Part shown: one piece after another, positions 1 through 5,207 of the stretch
Position numbering within the stretch: position 1 is the stretch's first letter
Layout: each line of letters starts with the position of its first letter
From: Jatrophihabitans sp.
Lineage (GTDB): Bacteria > Actinomycetota > Actinomycetes > Mycobacteriales > Jatrophihabitantaceae
DNA length: 7,077 nucleotides
Assembly (NCBI GenBank): GCA_004299665.1
Contig: SCQZ01000398.1
Span: forward strand, 1-7,077
Reading direction: 5' to 3'
The notes under the pieces: model-generated
What the model was told of the DNA's origin: nothing
The model's database searches: none
Seen by the model: only the letters and a program-made list of their open reading frames with translations
Position numbers and translations under genes: made by a program

Positions 1-234
1 AACGCGATGGTGCTGCTCGCCACGAAGACCGGTACGGACGCCGTCGGCCAGCCGAACCTCGCCCCCGGCGTCCAGGGAATCCTGTTCCGTACCCAGTTCT
101 TCGGCCCGGACAACGGTCGGGACTGGGCCTGCGCCTTCACCAAGGGCAAGATCATGGTGGTCGTCCACACCCAGCGCAACGACCAGTCGCTGTCGGCCCT
201 GCGGCTCGCACAGGCGATCGTCGGCAAGTTCTGA
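1..234 (+). CDS. C-terminal end of an unrecognised protein (5' truncated)
   Basis: The frame is open from base 1 and stops with TGA at 232-234, giving the last 77 residues of a protein that begins outside the window. The ATG at base 7 is probably internal, since the frame continues to the window edge and no ribosome binding site can be judged. The piece reads like a compact alpha/beta domain: a hydrophobic strand, a short RTQFFGP segment, a WACAF strand with one cysteine, a KIMVVVHTQ strand, then a final helix ending AQAIVGKF. No signature I can name is present. It lies 42 bases upstream of the cyclophilin start on the same strand, so co-transcription is possible. The function is unknown. Confidence 0.7.
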   Translation, partial: NAMVLLATKTGTDAVGQPNLAPGVQGILFRTQFFGPDNGRDWACAFTKGKIMVVVHTQRNDQSLSALRLAQAIVGKF

Positions 235-265
235 CGTGCGAGGATGGGCGACACCCGCGAAACCT

Positions 266-271
266 CAGGAG
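266..271 (+). promoter_or_regulatory. Shine-Dalgarno site that selects the TTG start of ppiA
   Basis: CAGGAG lies five bases before an in-frame TTG at 277. The alternative ATG at 244 has its only purine-rich stretch (GAGG, 240-243) directly against the start codon, which is too close to work. This favours TTG 277 as the ppiA start. Confidence 0.6.
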
Positions 272-276
272 CCGTC

Positions 277-804
277 TTGTCCAGCGAGATCACCACCCAG
301 GTCGCGACCCTGCACACCAGCAAGGGCGACATCCGGATCAACCTGTACGGCAACCACGCGCCGAAGACGGTCCGCAACTTCACCGACCTCGCCCAGGGCG
401 GCCGGGAGTGGACGCACCCCGGGACGCAGACGAAGAGCAACGACCCGCTCTACGACGGGACGATCTTCCACCGCGTGATCTCCGGCTTCATGATCCAGGG
501 CGGTGACCCGCTGGGCCAGGGATACGGCGGCCCCGGGTACCGGTTCGCCGACGAGTTCCACCCCGAACTGAGCTTCGACCGCCCGTACCTGCTGGCGATG
601 GCCAACTCGGGCCCCAACACCAACGGTTCGCAGTTCTTCATCACCGTCGGGCGGACGCCGCACCTGAACCGCAAGCACACGATCTTCGGCGAGGTCGCCG
701 ACGCGGACAGCCGAGCGGTCGTCGACGTGATCGCGACGACGCCGACCGGGCGCAACGACCGACCCGTCGAGGACGTCGTGATCAACTCCGTCGACATCGA
801 GTAG
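277..804 (+). CDS. ppiA: Cyclophilin-type peptidyl-prolyl cis-trans isomerase (PpiA family)
   Basis: Cyclophilins catalyse cis-trans isomerisation of X-Pro peptide bonds and help fold proteins. With no signal peptide or membrane segment, this one should be cytoplasmic. From the TTG start the protein has 175 residues, close to the size of mycobacterial PpiA. The cyclophilin core is complete: IFHRVI with the catalytic His65/Arg66 pair, FMIQGGDP (71-78), ADEFHPEL (91-98), LAMANSGPNTNGSQFFI (106-122), and HLNRKHTIFGEV (129-140), where bacterial enzymes carry His instead of the Trp of cyclosporin-sensitive eukaryotic forms. An in-frame ATG at 244 would add 11 residues but lacks a usable ribosome binding site. 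The rhomboid gene follows after 48 bases on the same strand, the conserved actinobacterial order. Family assignment is very secure; the start is fairly secure. Confidence 0.95.
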   Translation: MSSEITTQVATLHTSKGDIRINLYGNHAPKTVRNFTDLAQGGREWTHPGTQTKSNDPLYDGTIFHRVISGFMIQGGDPLGQGYGGPGYRFADEFHPELSFDRPYLLAMANSGPNTNGSQFFITVGRTPHLNRKHTIFGEVADADSRAVVDVIATTPTGRNDRPVEDVVINSVDIE

Positions 805-852
805 CCGCCGATCCCGCGCAGAAGGCGGCCGACACCGAAACCCAAGGCGACA

Positions 853-1704
853 GTGAGCCCAACCTGCTACCGGCATCCCAACCGGGAGACGCTGATCTCC
901 TGCACCCGCTGCGGGCGCCCCATCTGCCCCGAGTGCATGCGTGAGGCACCGGTCGGGTACCACTGCCCGGACGACGCCGCGCTCGGCCGGCAGCCCGCGC
1001 CGCGCACCTCGATCGGCGCCCGGCTGCGCAGTTCGCCGCCGGCCGCGACGCTCACCTTCGTCGCCGTCAACGTGGCCGTCTACCTGTACTGCGGAGCCAC
1101 GTCCGCCGGCGGCATCAACCGACCCGAGTTCTCCCGGCTGTTCCAGGACTGGGTGCTGCAGCCGTACATCGTCCACTCCCAGGACGAGTACTGGCGGTTC
1201 GTCACGGCCGCGTTCTTGCACCTGTCGGTCATCCACATCGTGGCGAACATGGTGGCGCTCGCGGTGATCGGCCCGCCGCTGGAACGACTGGTGGGTCGGT
1301 CCCGGTTCGTGGTGCTGTACCTGCTCGCCGCCCTCGGCGGGTCGGTCGCGGTCTTCGCGTTCGGCGGCGTGATGGATGCGGTGGCCGGAGCCTCCGGCGC
1401 CATCTTCGGCCTGTTCGCCGCCGCCGTCGTCCTCGCACGGCGCATCGGGCTGGACGTGCAGTGGCTGGTTGGGATCATCGCGCTGAACTTCGTGTTCACC
1501 TTCACGGTGCCGGGGATCTCCTGGCTGGGCCACGTCGGAGGCTTCGTGACCGGCGGGCTGTGCGCCCTGGCACTGGGCGGCCGTCCGGTGCGCCGGACCC
1601 GGTTGCCGAACCGGGTGCAGGCGCTGGGGCTGGCCGGGATCGTGGTACTGCTCGCGCTGGTCACGCTCGTCCGGGCCGGCACCACCATGACCGGCGTCGT
1701 GTAG
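853..1704 (+). CDS. Rhomboid-family intramembrane serine protease with N-terminal zinc-binding (B-box-like) domain
   Basis: Rhomboids cut substrates within the membrane using a Ser-His dyad. The 283-residue protein starts with a small cytosolic metal-binding module: Cys5, His8, Cys17, Cys20, Cys25, Cys28, His37 and Cys38 have B-box zinc-finger spacing. A short linker leads to the membrane domain at about residue 62. Hallmarks are the H-x3-N motif in HIVANM (His128, Asn132), the catalytic serine in GASGAIFG (Ser181), and the catalytic histidine in WLGHVGGFVTGG (His227). The hydrophobic stretches fit six helices plus a last one near 255-273. The start is GTG with AAGG five bases upstream (844-847). 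It follows ppiA closely and converges on crgA. The zinc-finger-plus-rhomboid layout is common in actinobacteria. Substrates are unknown; an envelope role is inferred from location only. Confidence 0.93.
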   Translation: MSPTCYRHPNRETLISCTRCGRPICPECMREAPVGYHCPDDAALGRQPAPRTSIGARLRSSPPAATLTFVAVNVAVYLYCGATSAGGINRPEFSRLFQDWVLQPYIVHSQDEYWRFVTAAFLHLSVIHIVANMVALAVIGPPLERLVGRSRFVVLYLLAALGGSVAVFAFGGVMDAVAGASGAIFGLFAAAVVLARRIGLDVQWLVGIIALNFVFTFTVPGISWLGHVGGFVTGGLCALALGGRPVRRTRLPNRVQALGLAGIVVLLALVTLVRAGTTMTGVV

Positions 1705-1705
1705 C

Positions 1706-1737
1706 ACGTCCACAGGGTTGTCCACCCCTGGGGACAA
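1706..1737. promoter_or_regulatory. Cluster of DnaA-box-like 9-mers in the rhomboid/crgA convergent gap
   Basis: Three 9-mers resemble the actinobacterial DnaA box TTGTCCACA. ACGTCCACA at 1706-1714 matches 7 of 9 and TTGTCCACC at 1718-1726 matches 8 of 9. On the reverse strand, TTGTCCCCA at 1737-1729 matches 8 of 9. The first two are 12 bases apart and the last two form an imperfect inverted repeat with perfect TTGTCC/GGACAA arms (1718-1723, 1732-1737). The genes around are usually near oriC, so DnaA binding is plausible, but no box is a perfect match and it could be another regulator's operator or a transcript-end hairpin. Confidence 0.4.
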
Positions 1738-1739
1738 AG

Positions 1740-1753
1740 TTACAGCGGTGTAA
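1740..1753. repeat. Short perfect dyad TTACA-N4-TGTAA
   Basis: TTACA (1740-1744) and TGTAA (1749-1753) are perfect inverted arms around GCGG. The element is AT-richer than anything nearby and starts three bases after the DnaA-box-like cluster. It has the size of a dimeric regulator's operator but sits in a convergent gap, where a promoter operator is not expected. I cannot name a binder. Confidence 0.4.
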
Positions 1754-1822
1754 TCACAGCGGATGCGGACACGCGCGGTCCGGGCCGTCGGGGGCGAGGT
1801 CGAGCAGGTGGCCTCGAGTGGC

Positions 1823-2104
1823 TCAGCGCCAGCGGACCGCCATCACCAGACCCAGCAGCATGACACCGAAGCCGACGGCGAAGTTCCACGAGCCGAGGTC
1901 GGCCATGACCGGCACGTGCGGCGAGGTCCCGCTGCTGGTCAGGTAGTAGACGACCATGTAGGCCAGCCCCAGCACCATGAGGCTCGCCATGACGATCGGG
2001 TACCAGGTGGGGCTGGGCCGCAGGCCGTGGGAGGCGGTCGATGCCCGCAGTGCCTCGGACCGGACCGGGGCCTCCGGCTTCTTGCGGACCTTGGACTTGG
2101 GCAC
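1823..2104 (-). CDS. crgA: Cell division protein CrgA
   Basis: CrgA is a small actinobacterial membrane protein that interacts with FtsZ and with septal cell-wall enzymes and helps coordinate septum formation; this role is known from Streptomyces and mycobacteria. The 93-residue product has the family layout. It has a short, very basic cytosolic N-terminus (PKSKVRKK), a first membrane helix at about 35-55 after SPTWYP, a short external loop, the conserved LGSWNFAVGFG segment (70-80), and a second helix to about residue 90 ending in RWR. The start is GTG at 2104 with a strong AGGAG (2114-2110) five bases upstream. It is encoded opposite to its neighbours, as in other actinobacteria, convergent with rhomboid and divergent from the DUF881 gene. 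Length and motifs are full. Identification is very secure. Confidence 0.95.
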   Translation of the reverse strand: MPKSKVRKKPEAPVRSEALRASTASHGLRPSPTWYPIVMASLMVLGLAYMVVYYLTSSGTSPHVPVMADLGSWNFAVGFGVMLLGLVMAVRWR

Positions 2105-2109
2105 GAGAT

Positions 2110-2114
2110 CTCCT
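2110..2114 (-). promoter_or_regulatory. Ribosome binding site of crgA
   Basis: On the reverse strand AGGAG lies five bases before the GTG at 2104. It is one of the strongest Shine-Dalgarno matches in the window. It contrasts with the divergent partner gene, which has no such site and appears leaderless. Confidence 0.6.
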
Positions 2115-2136
2115 ACGGGCTGCGCGTCTTCGCGGT

Positions 2137-2143
2137 TAGCGTA
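2137..2143. promoter_or_regulatory. Overlapping divergent -10 elements between crgA and the DUF881 gene
   Basis: The sequence TAGCGTA contains a TANNNT-type -10 hexamer on each strand: TAGCGT forward (2137-2142) and TACGCT reverse (2143-2138), offset by one base. Usual spacing puts the forward transcript start on the GTG at 2149 (leaderless) and the reverse one near 2131, giving crgA a leader of about 27 bases that includes its AGGAG. I see no convincing -35 on either side, which is common for actinobacterial promoters. This is inferred from spacing alone. Confidence 0.45.
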
Positions 2144-2148
2144 GTCGC

Positions 2149-2883
2149 GTGAGCGAGGCGACGGTTCCCCGGTCGCGCGGCTGGCGGGTGGCGGTGCCGG
2201 TCGCGTGCCTCGCCGCGGGGCTCGCGTTCGGGGTGAGCGCCCACGAGTCGGGCGGGACCGACCTGCGCCCGCCCAGCACGGGCGACCTCGCCGGGCTGGT
2301 GCGCCACGCCGAGGCGCAGGTGAAGGACCTGGACCGCCAGGCCACGGACCTGCAGCGGCAGGTCAGTGCGGCGACCGAGGAGGCCGGCCACGGCAACGCC
2401 GCGGTCGGCGCCGCGCAGGCACGGGTGACGCCGATGCTCGCCCCGGCCGGGTTGACCGCCGCCGCCGGACCGGGCATCACCGTCGTCCTGGACGACGCGC
2501 CGTCGGGGACCAGCATCGTCGGGGTCGACCCGAACCAGCTGGTGGTGCACCAGTCGGACCTGCAGGCGGTGGTCAACGCACTGTGGGCCGGGGGTGCGGA
2601 GGCCATGTCGGTCGCGGGGCAGCGCCTCATCGCCACGAGCGCGGTGCGGTGCGTCGGGAACACCTTGCTGCTGAACGGCGAGGTGTACTCGCCCCCCTTC
2701 CGGGTTGCAGCCATCGGCCCGTACCGGACAATGGCAGCAGCGCTCGACGCATCGCCGGGCGTCAACCTGTTCAAACAGGCGGCGAGCTACTACGGCCTCG
2801 GGTACACCGTGGCCGCCCAGCGGGTGGAGGTTCCGGCGTACACCGGCACCGTCGCCCTCTCCTACGCGCGCGCCGCCCGATAG
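2149..2883 (+). CDS. DUF881 family membrane-anchored extracytoplasmic protein
   Basis: This is a 244-residue protein of the DUF881 family, which accompanies crgA and sortase/pabA genes in actinobacteria and division genes in Firmicutes (YlxW/YlxX type). Its biochemical role is not established. Visible parts: a basic N-terminus; one hydrophobic helix at about 12-30 (signal anchor); a charged, probably coiled-coil stretch at 49-78; and the DUF881 fold from about 104. That fold includes AGPGITVVLDDAP (106-118), IVGVDPNQLVVHQSDLQAVVNALW (123-146), GGAEAMSVAGQRL (148-160), and a C-terminal VEVPAYTG. The body should face outside the membrane. The GTG start has no Shine-Dalgarno site but a -10-like hexamer ends seven bases before it, suggesting a leaderless mRNA. 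It heads a forward operon with the sortase 45 bases downstream. The single Cys168 in the external domain is notable. Confidence 0.9.
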   Translation: MSEATVPRSRGWRVAVPVACLAAGLAFGVSAHESGGTDLRPPSTGDLAGLVRHAEAQVKDLDRQATDLQRQVSAATEEAGHGNAAVGAAQARVTPMLAPAGLTAAAGPGITVVLDDAPSGTSIVGVDPNQLVVHQSDLQAVVNALWAGGAEAMSVAGQRLIATSAVRCVGNTLLLNGEVYSPPFRVAAIGPYRTMAAALDASPGVNLFKQAASYYGLGYTVAAQRVEVPAYTGTVALSYARAAR

Positions 2884-2928
2884 GGGGCAGCGAGCCGGTG
2901 AGGACGAGCGACATCTCGTGGAGCGAGC

Positions 2929-3807
2929 GTGAGTGACGACACGTCCGTGCTGGACGCCGATCCCCCGGCGCCGCCCCCGCCGCCGCGCGGCGTCGGGGAC
3001 ACGATCCGGCTGTTGCTGCGCGGCCTCGGCCAGACGCTCATCACCGCGGGGCTCATTGTGCTGTTGTTCGTCGTCTACGAGGTGTGGGTCACGAACTTCT
3101 TCGCCCACCGCGAGCAGGTCAGGGTGCACCAGGCGCTGCAGCGGCAGTGGGCGAACTGCACGCAGACGCTGTGCCTGCCCGACGGCGAACTCAAGCCCAT
3201 CGTCGGCGACGGCATCGCCAACCTCTACATCCCGCGCTTCGGCCTCGACTACGCCTGGACCGTCGTCCAGGGCGACAAGGTGCCCACCGATTCCCAACTC
3301 GAGGAGGGGCCGGCGCACTACGCCGACACCGCCATGCCCGGAGAGGCGGGCAACTTCGCCATCGCCGGGCACCGCGTCGGCAAGGGCGAGCCGTTCTTGA
3401 ACCTCGACCAGTTGCAGGCGGGCGACCCGGTGGTGGTCGAGACCCGCACCAAGTGGTACGTCTACTGCGTCCTGGGCACCGCGCCGGGCGCGAACCCGTG
3501 CGACCCGAACGCGGCCGGGGCGAGCTTGTCGGCCCGGGACGCGAACGGGGTCCCCGGGCGCGAGATCGTCAGCCCGGACGACGGGGATGTGCTGTTGCCG
3601 GTGCCGAACGACACCCGCGCGCACGGCCCGTACACCGTCAAGTACCTGACCATGACAACCTGCACCCCGAAGTTCACGGCCGCCCAGCGCATGATCGTCC
3701 ACGCCTCCCTGCAGGCGGAGTACGACAAGGCCCAGACGGGCGACAACTACTCCAACGCCGTGCCGGCCCCGATCAACGCGTACTACTCCGCCGGGGAGGG
3801 CAACTGA
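2929..3807 (+). CDS. Class E sortase (cysteine transpeptidase)
   Basis: Sortases cut a C-terminal sorting signal (class E prefers LAXTG-type motifs) and join the protein to the peptidoglycan precursor outside the membrane. The 292-residue protein has an acidic, proline-rich cytosolic N-terminus (a five-proline run at 15-19), a membrane helix at about 34-54, and an external catalytic domain. Catalytic residues are visible: His148 in AGHRVGKGEPF, Cys245 in the class E motif LTMTTCTP, and Arg254 in AAQRMIVHA. The start is GTG with GGAG (2920-2923) five bases upstream. Other cysteine pairs lie at 77/82 and 180/191. The second pair begins a roughly 30-residue segment (180-212) that seems longer than in typical class E enzymes. 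No sortase substrate is encoded nearby, so this looks like a housekeeping enzyme. The stop overlaps the next start by one base. Confidence 0.93.
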   Translation: MSDDTSVLDADPPAPPPPPRGVGDTIRLLLRGLGQTLITAGLIVLLFVVYEVWVTNFFAHREQVRVHQALQRQWANCTQTLCLPDGELKPIVGDGIANLYIPRFGLDYAWTVVQGDKVPTDSQLEEGPAHYADTAMPGEAGNFAIAGHRVGKGEPFLNLDQLQAGDPVVVETRTKWYVYCVLGTAPGANPCDPNAAGASLSARDANGVPGREIVSPDDGDVLLPVPNDTRAHGPYTVKYLTMTTCTPKFTAAQRMIVHASLQAEYDKAQTGDNYSNAVPAPINAYYSAGEGN

Positions 3808-3965
3808 TGTACGTCTGGATCTGGCGCCACCTTCCGGGGAACCTCGCCCTCAAGATGCTGCAGGTGCTGGTGCTCGTGGGCGCGGTGTCCGCCCTGCTGC
3901 TGTTCGTGATCTTCCCCTGGATCGAGCCGTACCTGCCGCTGAACCAGGTCACCGTCTCGAAATGA
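3807..3965 (+). CDS. 52-residue single-pass membrane protein between sortase and pabA/trpG
   Basis: This small gene is supported by its junctions. Its ATG shares one base with the sortase stop (TGATG at 3805-3809), which implies translational coupling. It ends 22 bases before the next gene. The product has a short N-terminus with aromatic and basic residues (MYVWIWRHLPGN), one hydrophobic helix at about 15-37, then an FPWIEPYLPLNQ tail, so it should be a single-pass inner-membrane protein. From memory, similar tiny proteins ending in an FPW-E-P-LP-N pattern occur at the same place in other actinobacteria, which supports a real gene, but I cannot verify that here. The function is unknown. Location suggests a partner or regulator of the sortase; this is inference. 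Confidence 0.8.
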   Translation: MYVWIWRHLPGNLALKMLQVLVLVGAVSALLLFVIFPWIEPYLPLNQVTVSK

Positions 3966-3987
3966 GCTCGATACGAGGGAGCCGGAC

Positions 3988-4641
3988 GTGACGCGCATCC
4001 TGGTCGTGGACAACTACGACAGCTTCGTCTACAACCTGGTCCAGTACCTGGGGCAGTTGGGCGCGGACGTGACGGTCCGCCGCAACGACGCCGTCGTCGC
4101 CGGGGACGAGGCGGGCTTCGACGGGGTGCTGATCTCGCCCGGCCCCGGCACGCCGCACGCCGCCGGCAACGCGATGGACGTGGTGCGGTCCTGCCTCGGG
4201 TCGGCGGTGCCGCTGTTCGGCGTGTGCCTGGGGCACCAGGCGATCGGCGCCGTGTTCGGGGCGCCGATCGTGCGGGCTCCGGAACTCGTGCACGGCAAGG
4301 TGTCCGAGGTGATCCACGACGGCACCGGGGTGCTGGCCGGGCTGCCCTCGCCCTTCCCGGCCACCCGCTACCACTCGCTGGCCGTCGAGGAATCCGCGCT
4401 GCCGCCGGAGATCGTCGTGACCGGCCGCACCCGGTCCGGTGTGGTGATGGCGCTGCGGCACCGGACGCTGCCGGTGGACGGCGTGCAGTTCCACCCGGAG
4501 TCGGTGCTGACCCAGGGCGGGCACCGGATGCTCGCCACCTGGTTGACGCAGCGCTGCGGCGCGCAGGTCGACGAGGATGTCGTCGCGGGCCTCGGCGCCG
4601 AGGTGGAGGCGCTGCGCGCCGGCGCGTTCGCGAGCGCCTGA
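3988..4641 (+). CDS. pabA: Glutamine amidotransferase subunit of aminodeoxychorismate/anthranilate synthase
   Basis: This class I glutamine amidotransferase hydrolyses glutamine and passes ammonia to a chorismate-using partner (PabB for folate, TrpE for tryptophan). In actinobacteria the gene at this locus is called pabA or trpG and may serve both. The 217-residue protein opens with the family pattern ILVVDNYDSFVYNLVQYL. It has the oxyanion-hole motif SPGPGTP (50-56), the nucleophile Cys80 in FGVCLGHQAIG, and His169/Glu171 in VQFHPESVLT, so the catalytic triad is complete. The GTG start has GAGGGAG (3975-3981) six bases upstream. It is the last gene of the DUF881-sortase operon. No pabB or trpE lies in the window, so the partner is elsewhere. 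The pknB kinase gene often found next is missing here. Confidence 0.93.
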   Translation: MTRILVVDNYDSFVYNLVQYLGQLGADVTVRRNDAVVAGDEAGFDGVLISPGPGTPHAAGNAMDVVRSCLGSAVPLFGVCLGHQAIGAVFGAPIVRAPELVHGKVSEVIHDGTGVLAGLPSPFPATRYHSLAVEESALPPEIVVTGRTRSGVVMALRHRTLPVDGVQFHPESVLTQGGHRMLATWLTQRCGAQVDEDVVAGLGAEVEALRAGAFASA

Positions 4642-4643
4642 GC

Positions 4644-4665
4644 TCATCCCGGCGTCATCCCGGCG
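4644..4665. repeat. Two-copy 11-base tandem repeat after pabA
   Basis: TCATCCCGGCG occurs twice in direct succession (4644-4654 and 4655-4665), followed by a partial TCCATCC. It lies just past the pabA stop. With only two copies it is most likely a small slippage duplication. Confidence 0.5.
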
Positions 4666-4691
4666 TCCATCCACAGGGCGCCGAACCGCAG

Positions 4692-4720
4692 TCGTCAGGG
4701 GCCGCGGCGGTCGCTACCGT
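4692..4720 (+). promoter_or_regulatory. Putative promoter of the proline-rich membrane protein gene
   Basis: TCGTCA (4692-4697) resembles a -35 element at 4 of 6 positions. It is followed after 17 bases by TACCGT (4715-4720), a TANNNT-type -10. The ATG at 4729 begins nine bases after the hexamer ends, so the transcript would start at or within a few bases of the start codon. No Shine-Dalgarno sequence is present, consistent with leaderless translation. Confidence 0.4.
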
Positions 4721-4728
4721 CGCCGGTC

Positions 4729-5181
4729 ATGCAACCGCCCACCCGGCCCCCGCATCCGACTCCGTCATACCCGCGGGCCCCGTACCCACCACCCCCGCGC
4801 CGGTCCGTCCCGCCGGCCTGGCCACCGCCCTGGCCCCCCGTGCCCCCGATCGCCGGCCGGGGCGCGGCCGGCACCGCCGCGGCCATCGTGACCATCGTCG
4901 TCGCGGCCAACGCCGCCGTCTGGGCGGGCATGTTCGGGCTGCTCGGGGTATTGCCCGCGGCGGCGAACGGCGTGCCGGGGGCGGGGCGGGCGATGGTGCT
5001 GTGCCTGGCCGCCGGTGCGTGCGCCGTCGCCTCCGTCGTCCTCGGCGCGGCCTCACTCCAGCGGCACGGCCGCGGACGCGCAGGCGGGCAACGCGGGACG
5101 GGGCGGCTCGGCGGCGCGGTCGCGTGCGCCCTGGCCGCGCTCACCGCGCTGGTGCTGATGTTCGTGACCGCCTCGGCGTAG
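4729..5181 (+). CDS. Proline-rich small membrane protein, three predicted helices
   Basis: The 150-residue product starts with a very proline-rich cytosolic tail: 21 of the first 40 residues are proline, broken by Tyr, Arg and Trp. Three hydrophobic helices follow at about 47-76, 87-110 and 128-148. A basic, glycine-rich loop (111-127) separates the last two. This plan resembles actinobacterial proteins of the DUF4190 type, but I see no decisive motif and do not name it as such. The ATG has no ribosome binding site and fits a leaderless transcript. It stands alone, 87 bases after pabA and convergent with the HhH-GPD gene 26 bases away. Codon use matches its neighbours. The function is unknown; the proline tail could bind partners, which is speculation. 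Confidence 0.75.
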   Translation: MQPPTRPPHPTPSYPRAPYPPPPRRSVPPAWPPPWPPVPPIAGRGAAGTAAAIVTIVVAANAAVWAGMFGLLGVLPAAANGVPGAGRAMVLCLAAGACAVASVVLGAASLQRHGRGRAGGQRGTGRLGGAVACALAALTALVLMFVTASA

Positions 5182-5207
5182 CTCCCGCACGAGCGGTTGC
5201 TGCGGGG

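Noticed and set aside
265..1737. 490-codon open frame on the reverse strand across ppiA and rhomboid
   Set aside because: It lies antisense to two genes with complete catalytic motifs. Its product is compositionally biased (Arg, Asp, Gly, His, Gln), with no recognisable domain. Long antisense frames are expected at this GC content.
1795..1816. CGAGG-N12-CCTCG inverted repeat downstream of crgA, considered as a terminator
   Set aside because: Five-base arms, a 12-base loop and no T tract are too weak to call in this base composition.
2113..3702. 529-codon reverse open frame over the DUF881 and sortase genes
   Set aside because: It overlaps two well-supported genes, has no motif and shows the biased composition of a shadow frame.
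4661..4683. CGGCG-N13-CGCCG after pabA, considered as a terminator
   Set aside because: A short stem with a long loop and no T tract, overlapping the 11-base tandem repeat; not distinguishable from chance.
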